Shown here piece after piece: positions 6,384 through 14,925 of a stretch of 30,507 bases of DNA. Under the pieces are notes generated by a model. That model saw only the letters and a list, made by a program, of their open reading frames with translations, did not search any database and was not told where the DNA came from. Numbering within the stretch: position 1 is the stretch's first letter; the number at the start of each line of letters is the position of its first letter. The stretch lies in contig CAZXGJ010000047.1 in the NCBI GenBank assembly GCA_964639955.1, positions 1 to 30,507 of the forward strand. The letters run 5' to 3'. This DNA comes from IGN2 sp964639955. Its GTDB lineage: Bacteria > Bacteroidota > Ignavibacteria > Ignavibacteriales > Ignavibacteriaceae. Position numbers and translations under genes: made by a program.

Positions 6384-7190
6384 ATGCCCGCAATTAATAT
6401 ACTCTTCATAGGCGACATTGTAGGAAAACCGGGAATGGACCTTGTTCAAACCTGGCTGCCCGGACTAATACAGAAATATAAAGCTGATTTCGTAATTGCC
6501 AACGGAGAAAATGTTTCCGACGGAAAAGGCTGCACTGATAAAGAAGGTAATCAGCTTTTTCAGCTTGGCGTGCACGTACTTACAGGTGGAAATCATACCT
6601 GGGATAAGCATCAGTCGCAGGAATACTTAAAGAAAGAGCCGAGAACACTACGACCGTTAAATTATCCGAAAGGAACTTACGGCAATGGTTACTACATCGG
6701 TGAAACGAAAAAAGGAAAAGTTGTTGTTCTTAATCTTCAGGGAAGAACTTTTATGGCTGCCATCGATTGTCCATTCCGTACTGCCGATTGGGTACTACCA
6801 AAATTTGAATCTGAAACAAAAATTGTTATTGTTGATTTCCATGCTGAAGCTACAGCAGAGAAGGTAGCTATGTCACATTATCTTGATGGAAGAGTAAGTG
6901 CTATTATTGGAACTCACACTCATATTCAAACTGCTGATGAAAGGATTTTACCGAAAGGGACCGGCTACATTACCGATGTAGGTATGTCAGGTCCATATGA
7001 TTCTGTTATAGGTATGAAAGTACAGGCAGCGGTTAACAGGTTTTTATATCAAACGCCGCAAAAGTACGAAGCAGCTACTAACGATGTTCATCTTTGTGGT
7101 ATCTTTCTCAAAGTTGATACTTCAACCGGTAAGACAGTACACATCGAAAGAATTTTATTTCCTGATTTTATTAGAGTAAATGAACAATGA
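6384..7190 (+). CDS. YmdB-family metallophosphoesterase
   Basis: 268 residues, the normal size of the TIGR00282/YmdB family. The di-metal phosphoesterase motifs are present: I-G-D-I-V-G-K-P-G near the N-terminus, N-G-E-N-V-S, G-G-N-H-T-W-D-K, D-F-H-A-E-A-T-A-E-K and G-T-H-T-H-I-Q-T-A-D. Bacillus YmdB hydrolyses 2',3'-cyclic nucleotides and affects sporulation/biofilm decisions; the role here is inferred only. The stop overlaps the folD start by 4 bp (ATGA), indicating one operon. A 124-bp region separates it from the divergent exonuclease gene and must hold both promoters; I found no exact TAnnTTTG match there. Confidence 0.93.
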   Translation: MPAINILFIGDIVGKPGMDLVQTWLPGLIQKYKADFVIANGENVSDGKGCTDKEGNQLFQLGVHVLTGGNHTWDKHQSQEYLKKEPRTLRPLNYPKGTYGNGYYIGETKKGKVVVLNLQGRTFMAAIDCPFRTADWVLPKFESETKIVIVDFHAEATAEKVAMSHYLDGRVSAIIGTHTHIQTADERILPKGTGYITDVGMSGPYDSVIGMKVQAAVNRFLYQTPQKYEAATNDVHLCGIFLKVDTSTGKTVHIERILFPDFIRVNEQ

Positions 7191-8065
7191 TTTTAATTGA
7201 TGGAAAAAAAATAGCACAGGATATCAGGAATGAATTAAAATCTGATATTGAAAAAATTAAAATTTCGAGAAAAGCTGTACCCGGACTTATTGCTATTCTG
7301 GTTGGGGATAATTCTGCTTCGGAAATATATGTAAGAAACAAAGCTAAAGCCTGCGAAGAAATTGGCATGAAAGCCAAAACAGAAAAGCATCCGTCTGATA
7401 TGAAGGAAAAAGATTTGCTCGAACTGATTGAATTGTATAATAACAACAAAGAATATCACGGAATTCTAGTTCAGCTTCCATTACCCAGGCACATTGATGA
7501 AGAAAAAATAATTGAGGCCGTATCACCCAAAAAAGATGTTGACGGATTTCATCCGATAAATGTTGGAAACCTGGTTATAGGAAAACCTGCTTTCCGATCC
7601 TGCACCCCGGCCGGAATTCAGGAGCTGCTCATCAGATACAAAATTGAAACCAAAGGAAAACACTTGGTGGTTCTTGGCAGAAGCAATATCGTTGGTAAGC
7701 CGATTGCAAATATTATGCTTCAGAAAAAAGAATTTGCAAATTCAATAGTAACTGTTTGTCATTCAGCCGCACCTGATGTTTCATACTTCACGAAGCAGGC
7801 AGATATTTTAATAGCAGCTATTGGTTCACCGGAATTTGTAAAAGGGAATATGGTTAGGGAAGGAGTAGTGGTAATTGATGTCGGAATAAACCGGATTGAT
7901 GACAGAGATACATCCAAAGGATACCGGGTTGTTGGTGACGTAGACTTTGAGCAGGTTTCAAAAAAAGCTTCTTATATTACTCCTGTTCCCGGCGGAGTAG
8001 GACCGATGACAATCGCTATGCTTTTAAAAAATACTTATGAAGCATATCTGAAGTATGGTCAGTAA
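7187..8065 (+). CDS. folD: Bifunctional methylenetetrahydrofolate dehydrogenase/cyclohydrolase FolD
   Basis: 292 residues, full length. It carries the catalytic Y48-V-R-N-K52 motif, V-Q-L-P-L-P, the signature K-D-V-D-G-F-H-P-I-N-V-G, the nucleotide-binding G-R-S-N-I-V-G-K-P, and the C-terminal T-P-V-P-G-G-V-G-P-M-T. It interconverts 5,10-methylene-THF and 10-formyl-THF in the cytoplasm for purine and formyl-Met synthesis. Translation is coupled to the upstream YmdB-like gene through the ATGA overlap. Confidence 0.97.
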   Translation: MILIDGKKIAQDIRNELKSDIEKIKISRKAVPGLIAILVGDNSASEIYVRNKAKACEEIGMKAKTEKHPSDMKEKDLLELIELYNNNKEYHGILVQLPLPRHIDEEKIIEAVSPKKDVDGFHPINVGNLVIGKPAFRSCTPAGIQELLIRYKIETKGKHLVVLGRSNIVGKPIANIMLQKKEFANSIVTVCHSAAPDVSYFTKQADILIAAIGSPEFVKGNMVREGVVVIDVGINRIDDRDTSKGYRVVGDVDFEQVSKKASYITPVPGGVGPMTIAMLLKNTYEAYLKYGQ

Positions 8066-8147
8066 GTTTAGCGTCATAAACTGCGGTTACATTATTATGT
8101 GAAGGATTTTTAAAAAGAAATATGGGATATAAAAACCAGGAGCAAAA

Positions 8148-9005
8148 ATGAATCACAAAATTTCTGATGAAGATGTATCACCTGAATTTCTTGAGAAAGT
8201 ATTAAGAGATTTTTATTGCCATGGCGATTCCTGCAGAGGCTGGGAAACAAATGTGATCACTCAGCCGAAAACTGTAAAAAGCATTGTTGATGTCGGTGCT
8301 TCACGAATCGCCGCTGGAAAGGGTGTTGGAAATTCCTTAAAAGATAAAAGCATTGCATCTAAAATAGATCATACATTACTCAAACCAGATGCAACACCTG
8401 ATGAAATAAAAGAATTGTGTGAAGAAGCAAAAAAATATCATTTCGCATCCGTCTGTGTTAATCCCGGTTATGTTTCCCTTTGCGCTTCTGTATTAAAAGG
8501 AACTGAGGTAAGAATATGTACGGTCGTTGGTTTTCCACTCGGTTCAAATACTACAGAGGTGAAGAAGTTTGAAACGGAGCAGGCAATTAAAAATGGTGCG
8601 AATGAAATTGATATGGTAATAAATGTCGGCAGATTAAAAGCCGGTGATTATGAATATATCGAAAATGATGTATCTCAGGTTGTTGCAGCAGCGAGGAGTA
8701 AAAGTGCACTTGTAAAAGTAATAATTGAAACTGCATTATTAACTGATGAAGAAAAAGTGAAAGCTTGCTTGATATGCAAAAAAGCCGGAGCGGATTTTGT
8801 TAAAACCTCAACCGGCTTTAGTAAAGGCGGCGCAACCGTTGGCGATGTAGCATTAATGAAATATGTTGTCGGCAGTTCAATTGGTGTTAAAGCAGCAGGC
8901 GGCATCAGGTCTAAAGAAGAAGCAGAAGCAATGATAGCATCCGGTGCAGACAGGATTGGTGCAAGCGCAAGTGTTAAAATTGTTGCCGGTGAAAGGTCAG
9001 AATAA
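8148..9005 (+). CDS. deoC: Deoxyribose-phosphate aldolase with N-terminal extension
   Basis: Residues ~69-285 form a complete class I DERA: I-D-H-T-L-L-K-P, the E-I-D-M-V-I-N-V-G strand with D155, Schiff-base K219 in F-V-K-T-S-T-G-F, and proton-relay K248 in V-K-A-A-G-G-I-R. It cleaves 2-deoxyribose-5-phosphate to glyceraldehyde-3-phosphate and acetaldehyde in deoxynucleoside salvage. Typical bacterial DeoC is ~220 residues. Here ~68 residues precede the domain, including a C24-H-G-D-S-C29 motif that could bind a metal or form a disulfide. The ATG at 8148 is supported by AGGAG about 7 bp upstream, so the extension appears real. It follows folD by 82 bp. Confidence 0.95.
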   Translation: MNHKISDEDVSPEFLEKVLRDFYCHGDSCRGWETNVITQPKTVKSIVDVGASRIAAGKGVGNSLKDKSIASKIDHTLLKPDATPDEIKELCEEAKKYHFASVCVNPGYVSLCASVLKGTEVRICTVVGFPLGSNTTEVKKFETEQAIKNGANEIDMVINVGRLKAGDYEYIENDVSQVVAAARSKSALVKVIIETALLTDEEKVKACLICKKAGADFVKTSTGFSKGGATVGDVALMKYVVGSSIGVKAAGGIRSKEEAEAMIASGADRIGASASVKIVAGERSE

Positions 9006-9023
9006 GGCTGTTGATTTTTAATT

Positions 9024-9251
9024 ATGGTTCTGGATGTAATCATTACAAAAACTAATGACGGTTTTACCGCAGAAATTCCTTCATTATCAGGCTGCGAAAG
9101 CTGGGCTCACAATGAGGATACAGTTTTGTCTAAGATTCTCGAGTTAGCGGCTTTCTATCTGAAAACAGATATCAAAAAGTTCAAACTCGATAAAGCCAGA
9201 AAAGTAAAAAACCATTCAGTATACAAACTCATCTTCAATAAAAGTGTCTGA
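9024..9251 (+). CDS. HicB-like small protein (no HicA partner)
   Basis: 75 residues resembling the partial RNase H fold of HicB antitoxins: a first beta strand D-V-I-I-T-K, then F-T-A-E-I-P-S-L-S-G-C, followed by a helix with E-D-T-V-L-S-K-I-L-E-L. The C-terminal DNA-binding domain found in many HicB proteins is absent, and no HicA-like toxin ORF is next to it. It may therefore be a solitary domestic relative rather than an antitoxin. It lies 18 bp after deoC, and its end overlaps the GTG start of trmH by 8 bp, which suggests coupling with trmH. Confidence 0.7.
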   Translation: MVLDVIITKTNDGFTAEIPSLSGCESWAHNEDTVLSKILELAAFYLKTDIKKFKLDKARKVKNHSVYKLIFNKSV

Positions 9252-9840
9252 ACAATATTTCAGAACTGAAAAAAGAATTGAAAAGATTAAGCGGGTGTTA
9301 TCTAAAAGGCAGCCTTCTCTGCGTGTAGTGCTCGAAAACATTCACGATCCTCATAATGTAAGCGCAATCTTCAGAACCTGCGATGCAGCAGGTATTCCGA
9401 AAGTATCTTTAGTTTATAACATCGAAAAATTTCCGAAGATCGGGAAGAAATCTTCCGCTTCAGCTTATAAGTGGGTTGAAATAGAAAAGTTTAAATCCAT
9501 TGAAGAATGTTTTAATCATTTGAAAAAAGAAAAATTTAAAATCTATTCTTCATCTTTGAATGCAGATTCAAAAAGTTTATTCGAACTTGATTTAACAAAA
9601 AAAACTACTTTGATATTTGGAAATGAGCACAGAGGATTATCAAAGGATGCAGAAGAGATGGCAGATGAAAAATTTTATATACCGATGTTTGGAATGGTTC
9701 AAAGCTTAAATGTGTCTGTTTCTGCTGCAATTGCAATTTATGAAGCACTCAGGCAAAGAATGCTAAAAGGTTTCTATAGGCAAAGTGAGTTCAGTAAACG
9801 TGAACTGCTGAAATTGATTGACGATTGGACAAAAAAATAA
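9244..9840 (+). CDS. trmH: tRNA (guanosine(18)-2'-O)-methyltransferase TrmH
   Basis: 198 residues of the SpoU/TrmD (SPOUT) class. The three SpoU motifs are present: H-D-P-H-N-V-S-A-I-F-R-T (motif 1), L-I-F-G-N-E-H-R-G-L-S (motif 2) and I-P-M-F-G-M-V-Q-S-L-N-V-S-V (motif 3, trefoil knot). The order and wording are close to E. coli TrmH, which methylates G18 in the D loop of many tRNAs including tRNA-Ser. It starts with GTG at 9244 inside the end of the upstream gene; no in-frame ATG precedes motif 1. Confidence 0.92.
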   Translation: MSEQYFRTEKRIEKIKRVLSKRQPSLRVVLENIHDPHNVSAIFRTCDAAGIPKVSLVYNIEKFPKIGKKSSASAYKWVEIEKFKSIEECFNHLKKEKFKIYSSSLNADSKSLFELDLTKKTTLIFGNEHRGLSKDAEEMADEKFYIPMFGMVQSLNVSVSAAIAIYEALRQRMLKGFYRQSEFSKRELLKLIDDWTKK

Positions 9841-9857
9841 TTTTAACTTTTTAAAAT

Positions 9858-11138
9858 ATGATTCAGTCTTTCACAAAAATTGAAAGAGTTTCCGGAATTT
9901 TATCTCTCGCCGGTGATAAATCAATTGCTCACCGTGCTTTGATTATTTCTTCTTTAGCAGCCGGCAAATCAAAAATAAAAAATCTTCCTGAAAGTGAGGA
10001 TGTTCAATCTACAATATGCTGTCTCGAAAGTCTCGGGGTTGAGATTGAAAAAGCTAAAAATGACTGCCTTATTTACGGGAAAGGATTTAAAGGTTTTAAA
10101 CCACCCGTTAAACCAATAAATGCCGGAAATTCGGGAACGACCGCAAGACTGCTCACAGGAATTTTATCAGTTCAAAATTTTAAATCAACAATTGAAGCTG
10201 ATTCATCTCTTTCGTTGAGACCTATGAAAAGGGTAATCGAACCGCTTTCTTTAATTGGTGGTAACATCGAAAGTAATAGTGGAAAGTTGCCACTTCACAT
10301 TTTTCCATCGGATTACTTGAATGCGATAAATTATACTTTACCTGTTTCGAGTGCGCAGGTAAAAAGTGCAATACTTTTTGCAGGACTACATTTAGAAGAA
10401 GAAACATCAGTGACCGAAATCATTCAAACAAGGAATCATACAGAAAATTTATTAGGTTTAAAAGTAATAAAAGAAGAAGGAAGGACTATTTCTTTTTCTT
10501 CAAAGGAAAATTATCCTGAACCCAAAGAGTATTTTATTCCGGGGGATGTTTCTTCTGCAATGTTTTTTATTGTGCTTACTTTGTTAACTAAAAACTCTGA
10601 GCTTATAGTAAAAAATGTTTGCTTAAATCCGACGAGAATTGAAGTAGTAAATGTTTTAAAAAAAATGGGGGCGAAAATTCAAATTGATCCGAAAGGCGAA
10701 TCAAATGGTGAAGCTTTTGGAGACTTGATAATAAAAACAAGCAAGCTTTCGAATGTAGAAATTGATCCTGAAATAATTCCTCAGATAATTGATGAAATAC
10801 CAATTCTTTCTATTGCTGGAGTTTTTGCCGATGGAGAATTTAAACTAAGAAGTGCATCTGAATTAAGAGTAAAAGAATCAGACAGAATTAAATCACTTTG
10901 TACAAACTTCCGGAAGCTGAGTCTGAATGTTGAAGAACTGGATGATGGATTTAAAGTTGCAGGAGGGATTAAAAATTCCTTTGTGCTTTTTGATAGTTTT
11001 GATGATCACAGAATCGCAATGGCTTTTGCAATTTTATCATGTCTGCTGAAAGATGGAGGAAGTGTAGAAGGAATAGAGCATGTTTCAAAATCCAATCCGG
11101 ATTTTTTAAATCAATTAGAAAGGATATCAATCCTGTAA
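9858..11138 (+). CDS. aroA: 3-phosphoshikimate 1-carboxyvinyltransferase (EPSP synthase)
   Basis: 426 residues, full length. Signatures seen: G-D-K-S-I-A-H-R-A near the N-terminus, N-A-G-N-S-G-T-T-A-R (the common signature reads L-G-N-A-G-T-A), R-P-M-K-R, S-S-A-Q-V-K-S-A, P-G-D-V-S-S-A, R-V-K-E-S-D-R-I and D-D-H-R-I-A-M-A. It transfers enolpyruvate from PEP to shikimate-3-phosphate in aromatic amino-acid synthesis. The N-A-G-N-S-G-T-T-A-R form is typical of class II-type enzymes. It is the last gene of the plus-strand run; its 3' end overlaps the convergent bshC by 12 bp. Confidence 0.96.
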   Translation: MIQSFTKIERVSGILSLAGDKSIAHRALIISSLAAGKSKIKNLPESEDVQSTICCLESLGVEIEKAKNDCLIYGKGFKGFKPPVKPINAGNSGTTARLLTGILSVQNFKSTIEADSSLSLRPMKRVIEPLSLIGGNIESNSGKLPLHIFPSDYLNAINYTLPVSSAQVKSAILFAGLHLEEETSVTEIIQTRNHTENLLGLKVIKEEGRTISFSSKENYPEPKEYFIPGDVSSAMFFIVLTLLTKNSELIVKNVCLNPTRIEVVNVLKKMGAKIQIDPKGESNGEAFGDLIIKTSKLSNVEIDPEIIPQIIDEIPILSIAGVFADGEFKLRSASELRVKESDRIKSLCTNFRKLSLNVEELDDGFKVAGGIKNSFVLFDSFDDHRIAMAFAILSCLLKDGGSVEGIEHVSKSNPDFLNQLERISIL

Positions 11139-12758
11139 AAAAATTATCTGGTGCTCAAATTTATTTATCTGTAGTTTTTCGAAAATTGTATCTATAAAAT
11201 CCTCACCATATTTGTTTACGAAATAAATAAAATTGAATTCACGTTCCTGCAGGCTGTTATCAGGAAAAAGGTTTACTGCTGCTCGGTCTATTTGCCTTAA
11301 AGTAACCTCATGCTTTTTCTGCTGTGCTTTTTCGGCTTTGTCTTTCAGTTCGTTTACAGCATTAAATATTTTATCCCTGTAGCGGTTGCTCGAGTCAGCA
11401 ATTGTTTTATCTAGGTCAAATAATTTTTCCTTTAACTGATCGAATTCATGCTCAATCCTCTCAATCATTGTATCAAATAATTCATCAACAGAATTTTCTG
11501 AAATTGAATTGATAATCTTTTTCTTAACATTTTCAATGTTGATAAAAATGTCAGTAATTTCTAAAGAAAATTTATCAAGTATACCTGCAATATTTTTTTC
11601 CAGTATGGTAGCAGAAGAACGTGGATAGATTATCGGGCTGGGGATATTGTAAAAATCGTACATTGGTTTAATTTGTGCAAAGTAGGCAATTTCCCCCGGA
11701 CCCCCGACATAGAATGCTGTGGGGAAAAGATAATCCTGACAAATTGGTCTTAAAAGTACATTTGGGCTGAAACGTTCGGGTTCATTATCAAGAATTTCAA
11801 GTAGCTGTTCCGGTGTAAAAGTTTTTCTTTTTCTTTTCAACCTGAATTCATTATCAACTGGCTCAATGAGAAACCTGCCATCATCAACTCTTAGAAATAA
11901 GTTTACAGGTTTTACTTTTACCTGTGCGTGATACAATTCTTCAAGTGTGGCACTTATATGAACAAGTTTTTCGGTATGTTCTCTGAAGTCGGTGATTTCT
12001 TTTCTGAAAACAGGCTTGAGTAAACTTTTAACATTATCATCAAGCGGATTAAAAATTACCAATCCGAACCGATCGAAATAAAAATGTAGCAGCTCGAAAA
12101 AAGACTCGCTGAAAGACTTACCCGGAGCATAAATTGATTTTAAACGTTCTAAAAGAATATCAGTAAATTCAGTTTGTCTTAGAGTGCTGCCAAGCGCTGC
12201 AAAAAAATCTTTTATTGATTCATCAAAACTTATAAGACCAACACTCTGCTTTGCTTCATCCTCATCCGATTCTTCACCGTAACCAATAGTACGAATGATG
12301 TTTGAGTCGTCAGGTATTTTGATCGACCTAACTTCGTTAAAATCATGGTCATCTCCCTCGAGCCAAAATACCGGCACGAAATTATAATCATCATACCTTT
12401 CTGAAAGATACTGACTTAATTTTATTGCAGTAATAATTTTGTAAAATGTGTAAAGGGGACCGCCGGCAATACCCAGCTGCTGGCCGGTTACTACAGCCAT
12501 TGTTTTACTATCAGAGAGCAGGGCAATATTTTTTTTAGTTTTGTCAGAGGATTCTGTGAATGAATATTGCTTTTGCAGGATGGAGGAAATTTCAGACGTT
12601 ACCTCCCTTCGTCTTTCCGTAATGTTTTTAAATATTTTGAGGTAATTTTCCTTAATTCTGAAATCATATTTGTAAAAATCCGCAACGTTTTCAAATTCAT
12701 AAAGATAATCCAGGAAAAGATTTTCATGCCCCGGAATGTCAGAAAAATTGATAAACAT
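11127..12758 (-). CDS. bshC: Bacillithiol biosynthesis cysteine-adding enzyme BshC
   Basis: 543 residues, the normal length for BshC. Hallmarks are V-T-G-Q-Q-L-G-I-A-G-G-P-L-Y-T-F-Y-K, F-W-L-E-G-D-D-H-D-F-N-E-V, and a C-terminal coiled-coil region (about residues 410-500, rich in E/K/R). It is taken to add cysteine to GlcN-malate, the last step to bacillithiol, the low-molecular-weight thiol of Firmicutes, Deinococci and the Bacteroidota/Chlorobiota group. bshA and bshB are not in this window. The ATG at 12758 faces a 150-bp region divergent to the radical SAM gene. Confidence 0.95.
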   Translation of the reverse strand: MFINFSDIPGHENLFLDYLYEFENVADFYKYDFRIKENYLKIFKNITERRREVTSEISSILQKQYSFTESSDKTKKNIALLSDSKTMAVVTGQQLGIAGGPLYTFYKIITAIKLSQYLSERYDDYNFVPVFWLEGDDHDFNEVRSIKIPDDSNIIRTIGYGEESDEDEAKQSVGLISFDESIKDFFAALGSTLRQTEFTDILLERLKSIYAPGKSFSESFFELLHFYFDRFGLVIFNPLDDNVKSLLKPVFRKEITDFREHTEKLVHISATLEELYHAQVKVKPVNLFLRVDDGRFLIEPVDNEFRLKRKRKTFTPEQLLEILDNEPERFSPNVLLRPICQDYLFPTAFYVGGPGEIAYFAQIKPMYDFYNIPSPIIYPRSSATILEKNIAGILDKFSLEITDIFINIENVKKKIINSISENSVDELFDTMIERIEHEFDQLKEKLFDLDKTIADSSNRYRDKIFNAVNELKDKAEKAQQKKHEVTLRQIDRAAVNLFPDNSLQEREFNFIYFVNKYGEDFIDTIFEKLQINKFEHQIIFLQD

Positions 12759-12908
12759 TTAGTCTCTCCCGCGCCTGTTTAAAGTATTTTGTAACGATTA
12801 CAATGCGAAAGATAATGTTTTTAATAGCTAAATTAAAAGCAGAATTCTTTTTCATTATCGGGCATTTAACTATTTTTATCTACCAATTTCATTCTTTGAT
12901 ATAACCGC

Positions 12909-13925
12909 TTGGAAATTAACTTAATTAAATATCTTACGGTAAAAAGATTCTTAAATATCATCAAGATTCTTTTATCGTTCACTTATTCAAAGCTTTGCAA
13001 GAAACCTGTTGTGTGGGGGATGCCAGTTTCATATTCAATCGAACCAACCAATCATTGTAACCTTAAATGTCCTGAATGTCCTTCGGGGCTTGGTGCCCTT
13101 ACAAGGCCGCTTGGATTATTGAAACCAAACGACTTTGAAAAATTAATAGACGAAATAAAGCAAAGCGGATTTTACATCCAGTTATTTTTTCAGGGAGAAC
13201 CATACATAAATAGGCAGCTGCCAGATATGATACGATATGCTCAGCATTGTAATATGTATGTATCAATCAGCACCAACGGTCATTTTATTAATAGAGATAA
13301 TGTTGATTCTGTGCTTCAAAATGCGCCCGATAAATTAATATTTTCTGTGGATGGGCTTGATGAAAAGAGTTATCAGAATTACAGGGTCGGGGGCACATTC
13401 AAACAAGCTGATGAAGGTTTAAGAGCTCTTACGAAAAGAAAAAAAGAATTGGGATTAAAAAGACCGTTTGTAGAATTTCAATTTATAGTGATGAAACAAA
13501 ACGAACACCAGGTAGAAGATGTAAAACGTTACTGTAAAGATGTCGGGGTAGATAAAATAGTTTTTAAAACAATGCAGGTTTCATCTTTTGAAAATGCTAA
13601 AAGATTTTTACCATCGGACAAAAGCTACAGCAGGTACATAATCGAGAATGGTACTTACAGGTTGAAGCAAAAATTAAAAAATCATTGCTTCGCATTATGG
13701 CGAACATCGGTGATAACCTGGGATGGAAAAGTAGTTCCGTGCTGTTTTGATAAGGATGCTTTTTTTGAAATTGGGCTTCTGAACGGTAAATCATTTAAAG
13801 ATGTCTGGCATTCATCAGCATATAAAGATTTCAGGCAGAGAGTTTTGAACAGCAGAAAGTCAGTTAACATGTGCACGAATTGTACAGAAGGACTTAAAAT
13901 GAATATATTTGAGATAGAACAATAG
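12909..13925 (+). CDS. Radical SAM/SPASM domain protein
   Basis: 338 residues. The radical SAM [4Fe-4S] motif is C50-N-L-K-C54-P-E-C57, preceded by the strand Y-S-I-E-P-T-N-H. A SPASM-type C-terminal region has Cys at about 260, 278, 279, 322 and 325, able to hold auxiliary clusters. Residues ~8-30 are hydrophobic/basic and may associate with the membrane. I chose TTG 12909, since the next Met (residue 38) would remove an N-terminal part that looks family-like; there is no clear ribosome-binding site. It is 7 bp from the flippase-like gene, and the three-gene cassette suggests modification or export of a lipid-linked or peptide product. The substrate cannot be deduced. Known SPASM enzymes include peptide, sulfatase and lipid-maturation proteins. 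Confidence 0.88.
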   Translation: MEINLIKYLTVKRFLNIIKILLSFTYSKLCKKPVVWGMPVSYSIEPTNHCNLKCPECPSGLGALTRPLGLLKPNDFEKLIDEIKQSGFYIQLFFQGEPYINRQLPDMIRYAQHCNMYVSISTNGHFINRDNVDSVLQNAPDKLIFSVDGLDEKSYQNYRVGGTFKQADEGLRALTKRKKELGLKRPFVEFQFIVMKQNEHQVEDVKRYCKDVGVDKIVFKTMQVSSFENAKRFLPSDKSYSRYIIENGTYRLKQKLKNHCFALWRTSVITWDGKVVPCCFDKDAFFEIGLLNGKSFKDVWHSSAYKDFRQRVLNSRKSVNMCTNCTEGLKMNIFEIEQ

Positions 13926-13932
13926 CAGAAAT

Positions 13933-14925
13933 ATGGAAACTGAACTGACAAACAAAAATCCTGTTTTATGGAATTTTCTCACAAAGAAAAAAACGGTAAT
14001 AATCTTTTCCTTAAAGATAATAATTGCTTGCGGACTAGTTTATTATCTCATTTCCAATATTGAATACAAACAAATCGTTGCAGCACTGCAAAATGCTAAT
14101 CTTGTGCTTATAATTCTTACTTTTTGCTTAAGTTCATTAAATATATACCTGCAGTTTGCCAAGTGGAAATTAACAAGCAGACAGGTTTTAGCTGAAGACT
14201 CAAATTCCAGATTAATCCTTTCATTATTTTATGGTTATGCTGCGGGTATCATAACACCATTAAGAATAGGGGAATATTTTGGGCGGGCAATTGCATTCAG
14301 GAATAAACCCATTGTTCAGGTTACCGTTGCGACGTTGATTGATAAATTTTTTCCGTTAATAATAGTAGCCTTGCTTGGTTCTGTTTCCTGCTTAATCTTC
14401 ATTTACTTTTACAGCGGGGTTTCTATTTATATTGTACTTTCGCTGTTTATTTTATTGTTTACTTTTTTCTATTTTTTTACCCTGCTGATAATTAACCAAA
14501 GATTCTGGGATAACTTTTTATTTAACCGGTTAAGGAGTTCAGCCAGATTATCCGGTGTATTAGAAAATCTCAAGGTTTTAAGGTCATTAGATAGAAATTA
14601 CGTAATTAAAATGATCATCTTTTCATTTCTATTCTACCTTTGTTTCATTGTTCAGTATGTGCTTCTGGTTACGGCGTTTGCTCACAACTATAACTATATA
14701 GAATATTTCTGGGCAGCAAATCTGATAATGTTTGTAAAAACTTTAATTCCACCTGTTTCACTTGGTGAGCTTGGAATAAGAGAAGGTGTCTCTGTGTATT
14801 TTCTGACGCAACTTGGCGAATCTTCAGCCATTGCTTTTAATGCTTCGATATTACTTTTTGTCATCAATTTATTAATCCCTGCTTTTATTGGGGTAATTTT
14901 GCTTTTCAGAAGAAATGATAATTGA
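13933..14925 (+). CDS. UPF0104/lysylphosphatidylglycerol synthase TM-type flippase-like membrane protein
   Basis: 330 residues with about eight hydrophobic helices and the family signatures: G-Y-A-A-G-I-I-T-P-L-R-I-G-E-Y-F-G-R-A, D-K-F-F-P (usually D-R-x), and P-P-V-S-L-G-E-L-G-I-R-E-G. Family members are the membrane part of MprF and stand-alone proteins thought to move lipids or lipid-linked sugars. It has no aminoacyl-transfer domain, so it is not an LPG synthase. It overlaps the glycosyltransferase by 11 bp, which makes co-translation likely. Confidence 0.88.
   Translation: METELTNKNPVLWNFLTKKKTVIIFSLKIIIACGLVYYLISNIEYKQIVAALQNANLVLIILTFCLSSLNIYLQFAKWKLTSRQVLAEDSNSRLILSLFYGYAAGIITPLRIGEYFGRAIAFRNKPIVQVTVATLIDKFFPLIIVALLGSVSCLIFIYFYSGVSIYIVLSLFILLFTFFYFFTLLIINQRFWDNFLFNRLRSSARLSGVLENLKVLRSLDRNYVIKMIIFSFLFYLCFIVQYVLLVTAFAHNYNYIEYFWAANLIMFVKTLIPPVSLGELGIREGVSVYFLTQLGESSAIAFNASILLFVINLLIPAFIGVILLFRRNDN

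Noticed and set aside
13933..14925. Lysylphosphatidylglycerol synthase (MprF)
   Set aside because: Only the membrane flippase-like part is present; the aminoacyl-transfer domain is missing.
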